DNA of 64,000 bases from Streptomyces sp. CHD11 (lineage in GTDB: Bacteria; Actinomycetota; Actinomycetes; Streptomycetales; Streptomycetaceae). This document shows, piece by piece, positions 1 through 9,259 of this stretch (the first letter of the stretch is position 1; each line of letters starts with the position of its first letter). Below the pieces are notes generated by a model. It searched no databases, was not told where the DNA came from, and was given only the letters and a program-made list of their open reading frames with translations. Where the stretch lies: the NCBI RefSeq assembly GCF_018638295.1, contig NZ_JABTTS010000009.1:365441-429440 (forward strand). The letters are read 5' to 3'. A program made the translations under genes and the position numbers.

Positions 1-450
1 ACCTGGCAGCGGCTGCTCGCGATGACGCGCGAGCCGGGCAAGTGGGAGCTGTATCTGATGGGCGGCCAGCCGGCCGACGCGCCCGACGCCCGCTGCCGGA
101 CCGGCCGGGTGCTGTGCATCAGCAAGTCGAGCCGCACCCTGCGCTGGATGATCGACGGGCGGACGGTGTCGACGACGCCGGTCCGCTTCGGCTCGGAGTA
201 CACGCCGACCCGTGAGGGTGTCTTCCGCATCTACTGGAAGTCCCGGCACCACGTGTCCACGCTCTATGACTCGCCGATGCCGTACGCCATGTTCTTCAGC
301 GGCGGCCAGGCCGTGCACTTCTCGGCCGACTTCGCCGCGCGAGGGTACGGCGGCGCTTCGCACGGCTGCGTCAACGTACGGGACGAGGAGGCGATCGCGC
401 GGCTGTACGGACAGGTGCGCAACGGCGACAAGGTCGTCGTGCACTGGTGA
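1..450 (+). CDS. L,D-transpeptidase, C-terminal part (gene starts outside window)
   Basis: The open frame runs in from base 1 with no convincing start, so this is the 3' end of a longer gene. The last stretch contains SHGCVNVRDEEA, the SHGCxN active-site signature of the YkuD L,D-transpeptidase family, with the Cys as nucleophile and the preceding His as partner. Upstream residues (FRIYWKS, YDSPMPYAMFFSGGQAVHFS) also fit the YkuD fold. Family members form 3-3 cross-links in peptidoglycan or attach proteins to it, outside the cytoplasmic membrane. The usual signal peptide and any Ig-like N-terminal domains lie off the window. A strong hairpin follows at 456-494. Family assignment is secure; the exact substrate is not known. 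Confidence 0.9.
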   Translation, partial: TWQRLLAMTREPGKWELYLMGGQPADAPDARCRTGRVLCISKSSRTLRWMIDGRTVSTTPVRFGSEYTPTREGVFRIYWKSRHHVSTLYDSPMPYAMFFSGGQAVHFSADFAARGYGGASHGCVNVRDEEAIARLYGQVRNGDKVVVHW

Positions 451-455
451 GATGG

Positions 456-494
456 GGCGCGGGCGGGACCGGGGGAACGTGTCCCGCCCGCGCC
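456..494 (+). terminator. Hairpin terminator after the L,D-transpeptidase gene
   Basis: A perfect 14-bp inverted repeat (456-469 with 481-494, arm GGCGCGGGCGGGAC) with an 11-nt loop starts 6 nt after the stop codon. There is no T-run, as is usual in high-GC actinobacteria. Confidence 0.7.
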
Positions 495-566
495 GAGGTG
501 CACGAGCCGTGAGTACGGGGGGAACCCCGGCTCTGTGCGACGGCCGATGACCAGTCGGCTCACTTA

Positions 567-596
567 TTACTGCGTCACGCGGGCCGGAAGTGTCAC
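567..596. repeat. 30-bp diverged repeat, copy A
   Basis: Positions 567-596 match 6785-6814 at 25 of 30 bases (shared ends TTACTGCGT and AGTGTCAC). This copy lies between the convergent L,D-transpeptidase gene and the sigma-partner gene. Its function is unknown. Confidence 0.4.
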
Positions 597-638
597 ACCT
601 GGCGGCGCGGCCCGTTCAACGGACACCAAAAGCGCAGG

Positions 639-1774
<1,136 letters not shown>

Positions 1775-1778
<4 letters not shown>

Positions 1779-2449
1779 ATGTCCTTCTGCGTCCGCGTTC
1801 GCATCTGCGTCACACTCGCGGACGTCACCGTACGACGGCGTGGTTCTCTCTGGGGCGGCAGCGCGTCGAGCACCCCGGACGATTCCGGATGACCTTCCGG
1901 ATCGTCGGCGAGCAGCTCCGCCAGCCGTTTCAGGCCACGGTGCGCGGCCGTCCGTACGGCACCGGGACGCTTGCCCAGGGTGTCGGCCGCGGTCTTGGCG
2001 TCGAGGCCCACCACCACGCGGAGCACGACGGCCTCGGCCTGGTCCTGGGGCAGGCGGGAGATCAGGGAGAACGCGCCGTCGGTGGCCAGCGCCTCCATCG
2101 CCTCCCCTGCGGTGTCCGACTCGGCGGCCCGCCCGGTGAGTTCGGTCTCGTCGCCGCCGATGGACGGACGGCGGCCCCGCATGCGTATGTGGTCCAGTGA
2201 CCGGTTGCGGGCGATACGGGCGGCCCAGCCGCGGAACCGGTCCGCGTCACCGGTGAACCGTTCCAGGTCACGGGCGATCTGGAGCCAGGCCTCGGAGGTC
2301 ACGTCCTCCGCGTCGGGCTCGCCGACCAGTGTCCTGACGTACCCCAGCAGCCGCGGGTGCACCGCGCGGTACACAGTCCGGAACGCGGTCTCGTCCCCGT
2401 CCTGTGCCGCACACACCGCGGCGGTCAGCTCCGCGTCGTCCCCCAGCAC
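1775..2449 (-). CDS. ECF-type RNA polymerase sigma factor (first of two tandem)
   Basis: The protein is about 224 residues from GTG 2449, which has AGAAGGG 9 nt upstream. Region 2 is clear (ETAFRTVYRAVHPRLLGYVRTLVG, EDVTSEAWLQIARDL, FRGWAARIARNRSLDHIR), as is region 4 (LPQDQAEAVVLRVVVGLDAKTAADTLGKRPGAVRTAAHRGLKRLAELL, an HTH). A C-terminal Arg/Gln-rich tail of about 40 residues follows and is absent from the second sigma. The downstream partner gene overlaps its stop. Earlier in-frame starts exist up to 2677, but that stretch is Arg-rich and overlaps a small ORF with a much better ribosome site, so I prefer 2449. The target regulon is unknown. Confidence 0.85.
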
Positions 2450-2469
2450 CGCGCGCGCCCTTCTGCGCC

Positions 2470-2562
2470 TCAGCCGGCGCCGCGTTCGCGGACCGGGTAC
2501 TCGCCGTCGTGGTTCCTCGAATTGGTGAATGCGGTCTTGGGCCACGGACGGTTGGTGGTCAT
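2470..2562 (-). CDS. 30-residue leader ORF upstream of the ECF sigma gene
   Basis: ATG 2562 is preceded by GGGGGGACAG, the strongest ribosome site in this stretch, and reads MTTNRPWPKTAFTNSRNHDG and on to a TGA at 2470-2472. The sigma start (GTG 2449) follows 20 nt later in another frame. It could be a leader peptide coupling translation to the sigma gene. Alternatively it is the original sigma N-terminus separated by a frameshift, since the +1 frame continues directly into sigma coding sequence without a stop. The peptide is not recognised. Coding is plausible but unproven. Confidence 0.4.
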   Translation of the reverse strand: MTTNRPWPKTAFTNSRNHDGEYPVRERGAG

Positions 2563-2851
2563 CTGTCCCCCCGCGACCTGGCGCGAAAGGCACGTTACGG
2601 CCTGAATCCTCTCCCCGTCCATGTTCGTCCAAGATGCAATTAACCCGTGACACGAGATGGTGTGACAGAAAACGCACTCACGGCGCTGTAGAGGGTACGG
2701 GCCGCCGCGCGGCCCGTACCGCGCGACGGCCGGGGCCTCTCCTGTGGGGGGTGGCGGCCCCGGCCGTTGCCTCGGCGGCGACCTCCTGAGCACGGATGTC
2801 ACTGGCCTCGGGTAGCACTGTGCTCGGGTAACAGCGGTCACACGGTGTTCG

Positions 2852-3748
2852 TTACGGTTTCGCCGCGCCCGGCTCCGCGGGCCGCCCCGCACTCCCGCCC
2901 CGGCCGTCGGTCCCGCCCCGGCCTTCGCTCTCGCCGGTGACGGCACCCGGGGCCCGGTCCGGATTCCCGCCCTGGTCGCTCTCCCGGCCCCGGCCCGCGA
3001 CGTCGGGGGCGGCGGGGCCGCCCGCACCGCCGGAGGGACCGTTCCCCGCCCCGCCCGCCGGACCGGCGCTCGCCGGACCCCCCGCGTCCCGGCCCCGTTC
3101 CCCGGCGCAGTGGGCGCGGACGCGCGCAGCGCCGCCCGCGGCCTCCGTGAGCCGTTTCAGGGCCGACGGGTCCGGTGTCCTGCCACGCCCCTCGGCCTGT
3201 TCGAGGGCGCGGCAGTCCGCCCCGGAGTCCCGGGCGGTTCCAGGCCGGTCCAGGTCCGGGCTGCCGGAACCGGGGCCGGGGACGGGGGCGGTGGATCCCG
3301 GGGTGGCCGGGACGGTGGTGCGCGACGGCGTGCGGGTGGGTCCGGTGTCGCGGGGGCCGTCCTCGGACACGCCCGCCGCGCCGATCCCGGCGACCGCGAC
3401 ACCGCTCAGGGTGACACCGGCGACGAGGACGGAGAGGGTCGCCTTCAGCGAGTGGCTGCCGACGCGCCGCCGGCGCACCCGCCAGTCGTCGCGGCGCCGG
3501 GTGCGCGCGCCGCTCGTGCCTGAGTGCCGGGCCGTCAGAAACGCGGTGACGGCCCGCTGCTCGGCGCCGGGGTCCAGTCCGTCACGGATCAGCGCGGCGG
3601 CGAGCAGTGCCTCCAGGCCGACGGGGACGGTGCCCCGGCCGCTCCGCGCGGACGGCACACCCTCATGGTGCACCGCGGTCGGCACGCTCTCGGCGGGGTG
3701 CGCACGCCGGCGGCCCGCCGGCCCACCGCCGCTCTGCCGTTCACCCAT
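2852..3748 (-). CDS. Putative sigma-partner membrane protein, paralogue of the 639-1778 product
   Basis: The protein is 298 residues from ATG 3748. Earlier in-frame starts reach 4030 and would overlap the sigma gene, but the extra sequence is Arg/Pro-rich. The N-terminus is cytoplasmic with an Arg-rich segment at 81-95, a membrane segment spans about 101-126 (LKATLSVLVAGVTLSGVAVA), and the outer part is Pro/Thr/Gly-rich. Residues 178-214 read DCRALEQAEG...LTEAAGGAARVRAHC, aligning with the CRAL...AAGG-A-V-x-x-Y-C segment of the neighbouring partner protein. The shared pair of cysteines (179 and 214) could form a disulfide. Role as partner of the sigma factor at 3996-4670 is inferred from position and paralogy. 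Confidence 0.65.
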   Translation of the reverse strand: MGERQSGGGPAGRRRAHPAESVPTAVHHEGVPSARSGRGTVPVGLEALLAAALIRDGLDPGAEQRAVTAFLTARHSGTSGARTRRRDDWRVRRRRVGSHSLKATLSVLVAGVTLSGVAVAGIGAAGVSEDGPRDTGPTRTPSRTTVPATPGSTAPVPGPGSGSPDLDRPGTARDSGADCRALEQAEGRGRTPDPSALKRLTEAAGGAARVRAHCAGERGRDAGGPASAGPAGGAGNGPSGGAGGPAAPDVAGRGRESDQGGNPDRAPGAVTGESEGRGGTDGRGGSAGRPAEPGAAKP

Positions 3749-3995
3749 GTCCGTTCCCGTCCCTGTTCGATCCCGTCCGGTCCGCCCGGCCGCTCCGTTC
3801 GGCTTCCGCCCGGCCGTCGGGTCCGGCCGTTCCGACCGCCCACGCGGTCCGGTCGTCCGGTGGCGCGGCACGGACCAACGGATACGTGGCGCGTATCCGG
3901 CCTGTTCACCGCCCTGCACGTGGCCGCCGCCGGTGCGGACGGCCCCGGGCGGACGTCGCCGTGCCGCCCACCGCGTCCGCCGTGCCGGCCGATAC

Positions 3996-4670
3996 TCACG
4001 TCGACTCACCCAGCGTCCGCGGCGGCTCATCCGTCACACCGTCGGCTCCGAGCTGCCGGGCCAGCCGCTTCAGACCCCGGTGTGCGGCCGTCCGCACCGC
4101 ACCCGGCCGCTTGCCGAGGACCCTGGCGGCGGCGGGGCCGTCGAGGCCGACGACCACGCGCAGCAGCACGGCCTCGGCCTGGTCCCGCGGCAGCCCGCCG
4201 ACCAGTTCGAGGGCGTGCGCGGTGGAGAGGGACTCCATGGCCTGGTCGTGGGTGTTCTGCTGTCCGGGCAGGTCGAGTACGTCCTGCTCCAGGGCCGACG
4301 GCCGGGGCCGCACCCGCTGCCGCCGCAGATGGTCCAGCGCCCGGTGCCGGGCGATCGTCGCCGTCCAGCCCCGGAAGCCGGCCCCGTCACCCTTGAACCG
4401 GCCCAGGTCACGGGCGATCTCCAGCCAGGCGTCCGACATGACGTCCTCGGCGTCGTCCCCGACCAGCCCGCGCACATAGGCGAGCAGCCCCGGCTGCACG
4501 AGCCGGTAGGCCACGGCGAAGGCCGCCTCGTCACCCTCCTGGGCCCGCCCGACGGCCGCGCCCAGCTCCCCGTCGTACGCCCCTGTGCGGCGGTATTCAC
4601 CTCCGTGGCCCAAGAACCGTCCTCGTCCGTACCGAGCGCGTAGCGCACCACTGTGGCTTGGCGTGAGCAC
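3996..4670 (-). CDS. ECF-type RNA polymerase sigma factor (second of two tandem)
   Basis: About 224 residues from GTG 4670. The frame is open further upstream, but the start there is unclear and no in-frame start sits next to the good GGAGG near 4600. Region 2 (DEAAFAVAYRLVQPGLLAYVRGLVG, EDVMSDAWLEIARDLGRF, FRGWTATIARHRALDHLRRQR) and region 4 (LPRDQAEAVLLRVVVGLDGPAAARVLGKRPGAVRTAAHRGLKRLARQL) are both clear and closely match the first sigma factor. This implies tandem duplication of a sigma/partner module. It lacks the C-terminal tail of its paralogue. Confidence 0.8.
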   Translation of the reverse strand: MLTPSHSGALRARYGRGRFLGHGGEYRRTGAYDGELGAAVGRAQEGDEAAFAVAYRLVQPGLLAYVRGLVGDDAEDVMSDAWLEIARDLGRFKGDGAGFRGWTATIARHRALDHLRRQRVRPRPSALEQDVLDLPGQQNTHDQAMESLSTAHALELVGGLPRDQAEAVLLRVVVGLDGPAAARVLGKRPGAVRTAAHRGLKRLARQLGADGVTDEPPRTLGEST

Positions 4671-4783
4671 GTCCGAATGCGCCCACGCCCCACGGTGATC
4701 AGCGTCCGGAGCGACGAATACGTCACAGCTCGCCAGACGCCTCGCACGGCACGTCCTGGCCGGTGAGGAGCGGTCAGGGGCTG

Positions 4784-5719
4784 TCAGGGGACTGCGGGCC
4801 CGCCCAGGTACGTGCCGTCGCGCCCGTAGGGCCAGGCGTTGGCGACACAGCCGTCGAGGCCCTTGATCTGCTGCATCATCGCGGGCGCCGGACGGCCGGG
4901 CCCCGGGCAGCCCTCGTGGCCGTGTCCGATGCGGTGGCCGACCTCGTGGTTGACGATCAGCGCCCGGTACTCGCCGATCGGCCCGTCGAACTGCGGTGAC
5001 CCCCGTACCCACCGTTTGAGGTTGACCACCACGTCCGTGCCCACGCTGCAGTTGACCTCACCGCGGGTCAGCAGCCCGGCGGCACCGCAGATCCGGTCCG
5101 TGGTGCCGGGTGTCGCGATCTTCACCACGAAGTCGTACGACCCGGAGCTCACCAGCTGGAAGGAGTTCACCCCGTCCCTGGTCCAGCCCCGGCGGTCGGC
5201 GAGCACCGCCGAGACCTCGGCGGCGGCCTCGCTCGCCGGGACATCGATACCGTCCTCGACCAGCACCTTGTAGCGCCGGACGCGGCTGCCCGTACCGACG
5301 GCCGACCCGTCGGCCCGTGCGGTGGTGAAGGTGCCGGGGCCGGTGTCCGGGATCGCGGTCTCCGTGGCGGGGGAAGAGGCGGAGGCGGACGGGCTCGTGG
5401 TGGGGGAGGGCGGCGGCGGGGAGGAGGGGGGCCGGGCGCTGTCGGCGACGCGCGGGTCCCGTTCCGGGCCGGTACCGCCGGTGCCGCCGGCGGGCTCCTC
5501 CAGCATGTCCCCGACGGCCACGGGCCGGTCGCCCCCGGCGGCCGCGTCCCTGTCCTGGCAGTGCGCGACGGCCGCGCCCAGGGCGACCACCACGGCGGCG
5601 GAGGCCAGCCCGGCCGGTACGGTGCGGCTCCAGCGCGGCCGGGCGGATCCACGCCCCCGCCGTCCTCCTCGCCGCCTCCCCCGCGCGCGCCGGTCCCCAC
5701 GTCCGCCACGATGCCCCAC
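4784..5719 (-). CDS. DUF3152 protein, putative membrane-anchored zinc metalloprotease
   Basis: GTG 5719 is chosen because GAGGGG lies 8 nt upstream, giving 311 residues. An Arg/Gly-rich cytoplasmic N-terminus is followed by a membrane segment (about 30-53, VPAGLASAAVVVALGAAVA), a Pro/Ser linker (about 95-118), then the conserved DUF3152 domain. Residues 258-268 read HEVGHRIGHGH, an exact HExxHxxGxxH metzincin zinc signature. An AMMQQ segment about 12 residues later could supply the Met-turn. Four cysteines in the domain (CGAAG, NCSVG, HEGCPG, DGCVAN) may form disulfides outside the cell. The zinc motif is visible; protease activity is an inference. Confidence 0.85.
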   Translation of the reverse strand: MGHRGGRGDRRARGRRRGGRRGRGSARPRWSRTVPAGLASAAVVVALGAAVAHCQDRDAAAGGDRPVAVGDMLEEPAGGTGGTGPERDPRVADSARPPSSPPPPSPTTSPSASASSPATETAIPDTGPGTFTTARADGSAVGTGSRVRRYKVLVEDGIDVPASEAAAEVSAVLADRRGWTRDGVNSFQLVSSGSYDFVVKIATPGTTDRICGAAGLLTRGEVNCSVGTDVVVNLKRWVRGSPQFDGPIGEYRALIVNHEVGHRIGHGHEGCPGPGRPAPAMMQQIKGLDGCVANAWPYGRDGTYLGGPAVP

Positions 5720-6096
5720 GACGGAAATCCCCTCGTATCGCTCTGTCCGTTCACTGAACGGAGGACCGGCTCCCGGCCGGCCCCTGCTGACAGAGGGGGC
5801 GACGATCATGATCGTCACGGGACGGAGACGTGTCGATCACCACACGGCGGGCCCAGCACCTCCGTACAACCTTTCGATCCCTCGCACGTCCGCGAGGTGC
5901 GGCCCCGGCGTTCTCCGGCGTTCTCCGGCGTTCTCCGGCTTTCCCCGGCTTTCCCCGGCTTTCCCCGGCGGAACTCCGCGACGCCGTCCGGGGCGCGACG
6001 GGCTACGGGCGCTGCCTCCCGCCGGACGCGTCCGTGCTGTTCGTCGCCGTCCCCGCAGTCGTCACACCCCGGGGAGCCCTGTGAAGAACCGTTTCG
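5720..6096. other. Intergenic region with tandem 10-bp repeats
   Basis: This 377-bp gap lies upstream of the DUF3152 gene and downstream of the gene ending at 6097. It holds the decamer array at 5911-5970 and otherwise no gene I can support; short open frames here are compositionally poor. Confidence 0.5.
5911..5970. repeat. Six tandem 10-bp repeats in two variants
   Basis: Three copies of TTCTCCGGCG/T (5911-5940) are followed by three of TTCCCCGGCT/G (5941-5970). The pattern suggests two rounds of local duplication, or a spaced protein-binding array with one site per helical turn. Confidence 0.85.
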
Positions 6097-6702
6097 TCAC
6101 CCCATGCGCAGCGACCCCCGCGAGCCGCCCCGGCCGTCACGGCGGCCGCGGCGGGACACCGCGGCGCGGAGCACCCGCCGGCCTTCCGTCGACACCTCCA
6201 GCGCGCCGCGCAGCCCTGCCGGACCATGCGCGGCCAGGAGCTCCAGGACGGTGGTCTGACGGCGCAGTTCGGCGGCGAGGAGCGGAGACAGATCCTCCGC
6301 GGCCCCCTCCCGGCACCGTCCGGCCAGGCCGTCGTCCTCGGCGGCGGGACCATCCAGCAGCCGGTGGATCCGCAGCGCGGCGAGGGAGCAGGAGTCGGCC
6401 CACGCTCCGAGACCGGCGGCGGACCGCTCCGCGGGGGCGGCGGCGAGCATCCGGTGCGCGAGCGCCACGGACTCCTCCGCCTCCTCCTGCGCGCCGCCGG
6501 CCACCATGTCCAGCTTGCCGCGCGCCTGTTCGAGCCGTTCGGCCCAGTCACCGGCGGCCGCGTCCTCCGCGAGGCTCCCCCAGAGCGGCCGCAGCACCTC
6601 GTCGTCGCCGCCCAGCAAGGGCACGCACCGATCCAGACAAGCCAGGCCGCTCACGGCCAGCCCGCGCCCGTCGGCCTGTGCGATCAGTTCCACCAGGCTC
6701 AT
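6097..6702 (-). CDS. Conserved hypothetical protein, helical, function unknown
   Basis: 201 residues starting MSLVELIAQADGRGLAVSGL. The sequence is Ala/Leu/Glu-rich and probably all-helical (LRPLWGSLAEDAAAGDWAERLEQARGKLDMV, SLAALRIHRLLDG, LRRQTTVLELLAAHG). It has no signal peptide, membrane segment or motif I recognise, and ends in a basic Arg/Gly tail. It stands alone between a repeat-bearing gap and another unknown gene. Codon use is typical of its neighbours, so I take it as real. Confidence 0.7.
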   Translation of the reverse strand: MSLVELIAQADGRGLAVSGLACLDRCVPLLGGDDEVLRPLWGSLAEDAAAGDWAERLEQARGKLDMVAGGAQEEAEESVALAHRMLAAAPAERSAAGLGAWADSCSLAALRIHRLLDGPAAEDDGLAGRCREGAAEDLSPLLAAELRRQTTVLELLAAHGPAGLRGALEVSTEGRRVLRAAVSRRGRRDGRGGSRGSLRMG

Positions 6703-6784
6703 CCACGCCCCCCTTGCGGGTCGTCACAGGCCCCCCGATGAGGCCCTGTACGGGCCTCGTCCCCTGCGGAGCCCGCATTTCCCC

Positions 6785-6814
6785 TTACTGCGTGCGACGG
6801 GCCGGGAGTGTCAC
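6785..6814. repeat. 30-bp diverged repeat, copy B
   Basis: Matches 567-596 at 25 of 30 bases. This copy overlaps the stop codon of the gene at 6811-7353 and lies about 80-110 bp upstream of the 6702 start on the minus strand. Confidence 0.4.
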
Positions 6815-7353
6815 TCGGGCACCACTCCGAGCCGGTCGAGGAGACGGAAGAAGAGCTTTTCGGCCTGAGGCCGCCCCCGCTCGAGCGAAGCCGAGAGTGG
6901 GGGAGAGCCGGGGGCGGCGGACAGCACCTCGGTCAGGTCCGCGGCGGACACCGCGTGCCCCGCCTCCTCGGCCCAGAAGACGGCGCGTTCGGCGGCGTCG
7001 GCGGGTTCCAGGAAGTAGTCGTCGACCGTGAGCCCCTCCCGCTGTCCGTCGAGGTACCCGGCCATCGCGGCCCGCGCCAGGCAGGTCGTCCACGCCCCGC
7101 TCTCGGGCGAGGCAGCCTCCACCACCACGCAGTCGCTGCCCATGACATAACCGAACAGCGCGGGCGATCCGGTCTCCCGGGCCAGGTCGTTCATGTTGCC
7201 GATGTCGCCCTCGCCGCCCGGGTACTCCCACACCTGCCAGCCGTCCGGTGCCGAGGTGCGCAAGGTCAGTCCCCCGGCCGCACCGGCCAGCGCGTCCAGT
7301 TCGGCGAGCGGCCGCTCCGCACGGCCCACGACGAAGTACCCCCAGTAACCCAT
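6811..7353 (-). CDS. Conserved hypothetical protein (MGYWGYFVVGR type)
   Basis: 180 residues from ATG 7353, with GGGGGGAC 8 nt upstream. The sequence MGYWGYFVVGRAERPLAELD, an internal WQVWEYPGGEG and VMGSDCVVVEA suggest a compact alpha/beta cytoplasmic protein; no signal or membrane segment is seen. I recognise it as a type common in Streptomyces but know no function. The C-terminal part (about residues 150-163, GSPPLSASLERGRPQA) is encoded by a hairpin repeat element, suggesting that the reading frame acquired a mobile intergenic repeat in-frame. Confidence 0.75.
   Translation of the reverse strand: MGYWGYFVVGRAERPLAELDALAGAAGGLTLRTSAPDGWQVWEYPGGEGDIGNMNDLARETGSPALFGYVMGSDCVVVEAASPESGAWTTCLARAAMAGYLDGQREGLTVDDYFLEPADAAERAVFWAEEAGHAVSAADLTEVLSAAPGSPPLSASLERGRPQAEKLFFRLLDRLGVVPE
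6871..6906. repeat. Palindromic repeat element embedded in a coding sequence
   Basis: On the plus strand CCCCCGCTCG (6874-6883) and CGAG..GGGGG (6892-6903) pair around GCGAAGC (6885-6891), a sequence known to fold into an exceptionally stable DNA mini-hairpin. Close relatives of this element are, as I recall, scattered through Streptomyces genomes, where frames through it read PPLSASLERG or SPTLGFARAG. Confidence 0.65.
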
Positions 7354-7487
7354 GTGCTGGTGTCCCCCCGGTGCGTAGGTTCTGACCAGCAGAACACCAC
7401 CACAGTCGCACGGGGGTTCGCAGGCAATTCCGGCAATCCGCCACCGGGCGCGGAGGCGCACGGACGGCGCGGACGGGCGGGCGCGGG

Positions 7488-9146
7488 TCAGCCCAGTTCG
7501 TCCGCCAGGTTCCGGAACTCCGTCCACGACAGGGCGGGTGTGTCCGGGTCCCACAGTTTCTGCACGGTCGCCCGCAGGGGCATGCGGAGGCCCGCCGCGA
7601 CCTGGTCCTGGGTCTGGGAGCGGGGCAGATCGCCCCAGACGGCGAAGGACCCGCCGAGGATCTGGTCGTCGTACCGCTCCGGGACCGGGGTGGTGCCGCG
7701 CAGCACCAGCGGCGTCCACTGCTCGTAGATCCGCTTCCCCGTCGGGTAGACGAAGGTCTGCGGCTCGCCGAGGACGTAGTAGAGGAACTCGTCGTTGTAG
7801 TTGATGACCTCGCGACCCTCGGTCAGGTATTCGACCGGTTGCCGGGCGCCGATCTCCTTGCCGGTCCAGTAGGCCACCCGGATGTCCTTCGCGGCCCGCA
7901 CCGAACCGTCCCGGAAGAAGCCGTCGTTCCAGGCGCGGGGCGTGCGGCCGTGGGCGCGCACCGTGTCGGCCCGGTCGTTCGTCCAGCCGGTCGTCAGGTC
8001 CTCGACGGTCGCGCCCGAGCCGAACCTCTTCCGCGCGGCGGCGGCCAGTTCGGGGAAGGACGCCTCGGGATCGGAGACCACGAGGGCCTGGTACTCGTCG
8101 GCGCCCAGGTGCCACTGCCCGCCGGGGAAGAGTCCGGCGTACTCGTCCAGCAGATCGTCGACGATCTCGGCGGACTCCGGCTCGGAGATGTCGATCGCGC
8201 CGCGCACGGGGTCGCCGCCCGCGTCGCGCAGCTGGAGGTCGGGGTGGGCGGCGATGACCGCGCCGAGGTGTCCGGGCGAGTCGATCTCGGGGACGACGGT
8301 GATGTGCCGGGCGGCCGCGAGGTCGACGATCCTCCTGACCTGCGCCTTGGTCAGGTGCTGCGCGGAGACGATCTCCGGATGGGAGTCGGACTCGATGCGG
8401 AAGCCCTGGTCGTCGGAGAAGTGCAGGCCGAACTCGTTGTACTTCAGGTCGCCGAGTTCCCGTATCCGGTCCTCGATCCAGCCGGCGCTGTAGTGCTTGC
8501 GCGCGATGTCCAGCATCAGGCCGCGCCGCTGCTTGGCCGGTTCGTCGCGCACCACGCCCTCGGGGGCGCTGCCGGCCCCCTTGATCTCCTGCTTGAGGGT
8601 GCGGGTGCCGTAGAACACGCCCGCCTCGGCCGGCGCGGTCACGGTCACCCGTCCGCCCCGGACGGTCATCGTGTACGACTCCGGGTTCGCGCCGGCGTCG
8701 CGGTTCAGCTCCAGGCGCAGGTCCCCGGCCCGCTCGTCGTCCTTCTCCCCCGCGTACGCCAGCCCCAGTTCGCCTGCTATCAGCCGGCCCTCGTCGGCCA
8801 GGCCCGGACCGTCCACGACCACCCGGTACCCCTTCGCCGGACGCCAGCCCGGCCCGCGCTCCGCCGTGTGCCCGCGGACGGCGGGTATCGTGCGCGGCGC
8901 CTTCGACAGGGGGTAGGAGCGGGTGGGGCTCGGACTCGGGCTCCGCGTGGCGGACGACTCCGCGGAGTCCGCGGACGACCCGCCGCCCGACGTCGCCCAC
9001 AGACCGGCCGCCACACCGGACCCTGCCACCAGTACGCCCGCCGCGACGGCCGCGGCCAGCACCCGGTGTTCCCGCATCGCTCCCGCCACGGTGCGGCGCC
9101 CGCGCCGCCCGTGTTCCGTCCGCCTCTGCTGCCTGTGCCGACTCAC
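7488..9146 (-). CDS. Secreted beta-N-acetylhexosaminidase, glycoside hydrolase family 20
   Basis: 552 residues. A basic N-terminus is followed by a hydrophobic segment (about 29-51), so the enzyme is exported or membrane-anchored, then a Ser/Pro linker. The GH20b-like domain (about 105-200, YRVVVDGPGLADEG to TRTLKQEIKG) precedes the catalytic barrel, beginning RRGLMLDIARKHYS. HLGADEY carries the adjacent Asp350-Glu351 pair (assisting Asp, acid/base Glu) of the family; the usual Gly-Gly before Asp is Gly-Ala here. Other matches are VPEIDSPGH, YWTGKEIGARQ and the terminal WTEF. It should release N-acetylglucosamine from chitin fragments or cell-wall material outside the cell. It is transcribed divergently from the OHCU-like gene. 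Confidence 0.93.
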   Translation of the reverse strand: MSRHRQQRRTEHGRRGRRTVAGAMREHRVLAAAVAAGVLVAGSGVAAGLWATSGGGSSADSAESSATRSPSPSPTRSYPLSKAPRTIPAVRGHTAERGPGWRPAKGYRVVVDGPGLADEGRLIAGELGLAYAGEKDDERAGDLRLELNRDAGANPESYTMTVRGGRVTVTAPAEAGVFYGTRTLKQEIKGAGSAPEGVVRDEPAKQRRGLMLDIARKHYSAGWIEDRIRELGDLKYNEFGLHFSDDQGFRIESDSHPEIVSAQHLTKAQVRRIVDLAAARHITVVPEIDSPGHLGAVIAAHPDLQLRDAGGDPVRGAIDISEPESAEIVDDLLDEYAGLFPGGQWHLGADEYQALVVSDPEASFPELAAAARKRFGSGATVEDLTTGWTNDRADTVRAHGRTPRAWNDGFFRDGSVRAAKDIRVAYWTGKEIGARQPVEYLTEGREVINYNDEFLYYVLGEPQTFVYPTGKRIYEQWTPLVLRGTTPVPERYDDQILGGSFAVWGDLPRSQTQDQVAAGLRMPLRATVQKLWDPDTPALSWTEFRNLADELG

Positions 9147-9259
9147 TCAGCCAACGTACGACCCATCCGGGTGAGGGGCGTCCACAAGCCGATCCCAAAC
9201 TCTGCCGTCCGGGTGAATCCGGGGTACCGATCGGACACGTCTCGCACGCACTCGGTAAC

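Noticed and set aside
6785..7444. Minus-strand Arg/Gly-rich frame containing SPTLGFARAG
   Set aside because: It is the shifted frame of the unknown gene at 6811-7353 through the hairpin repeat.
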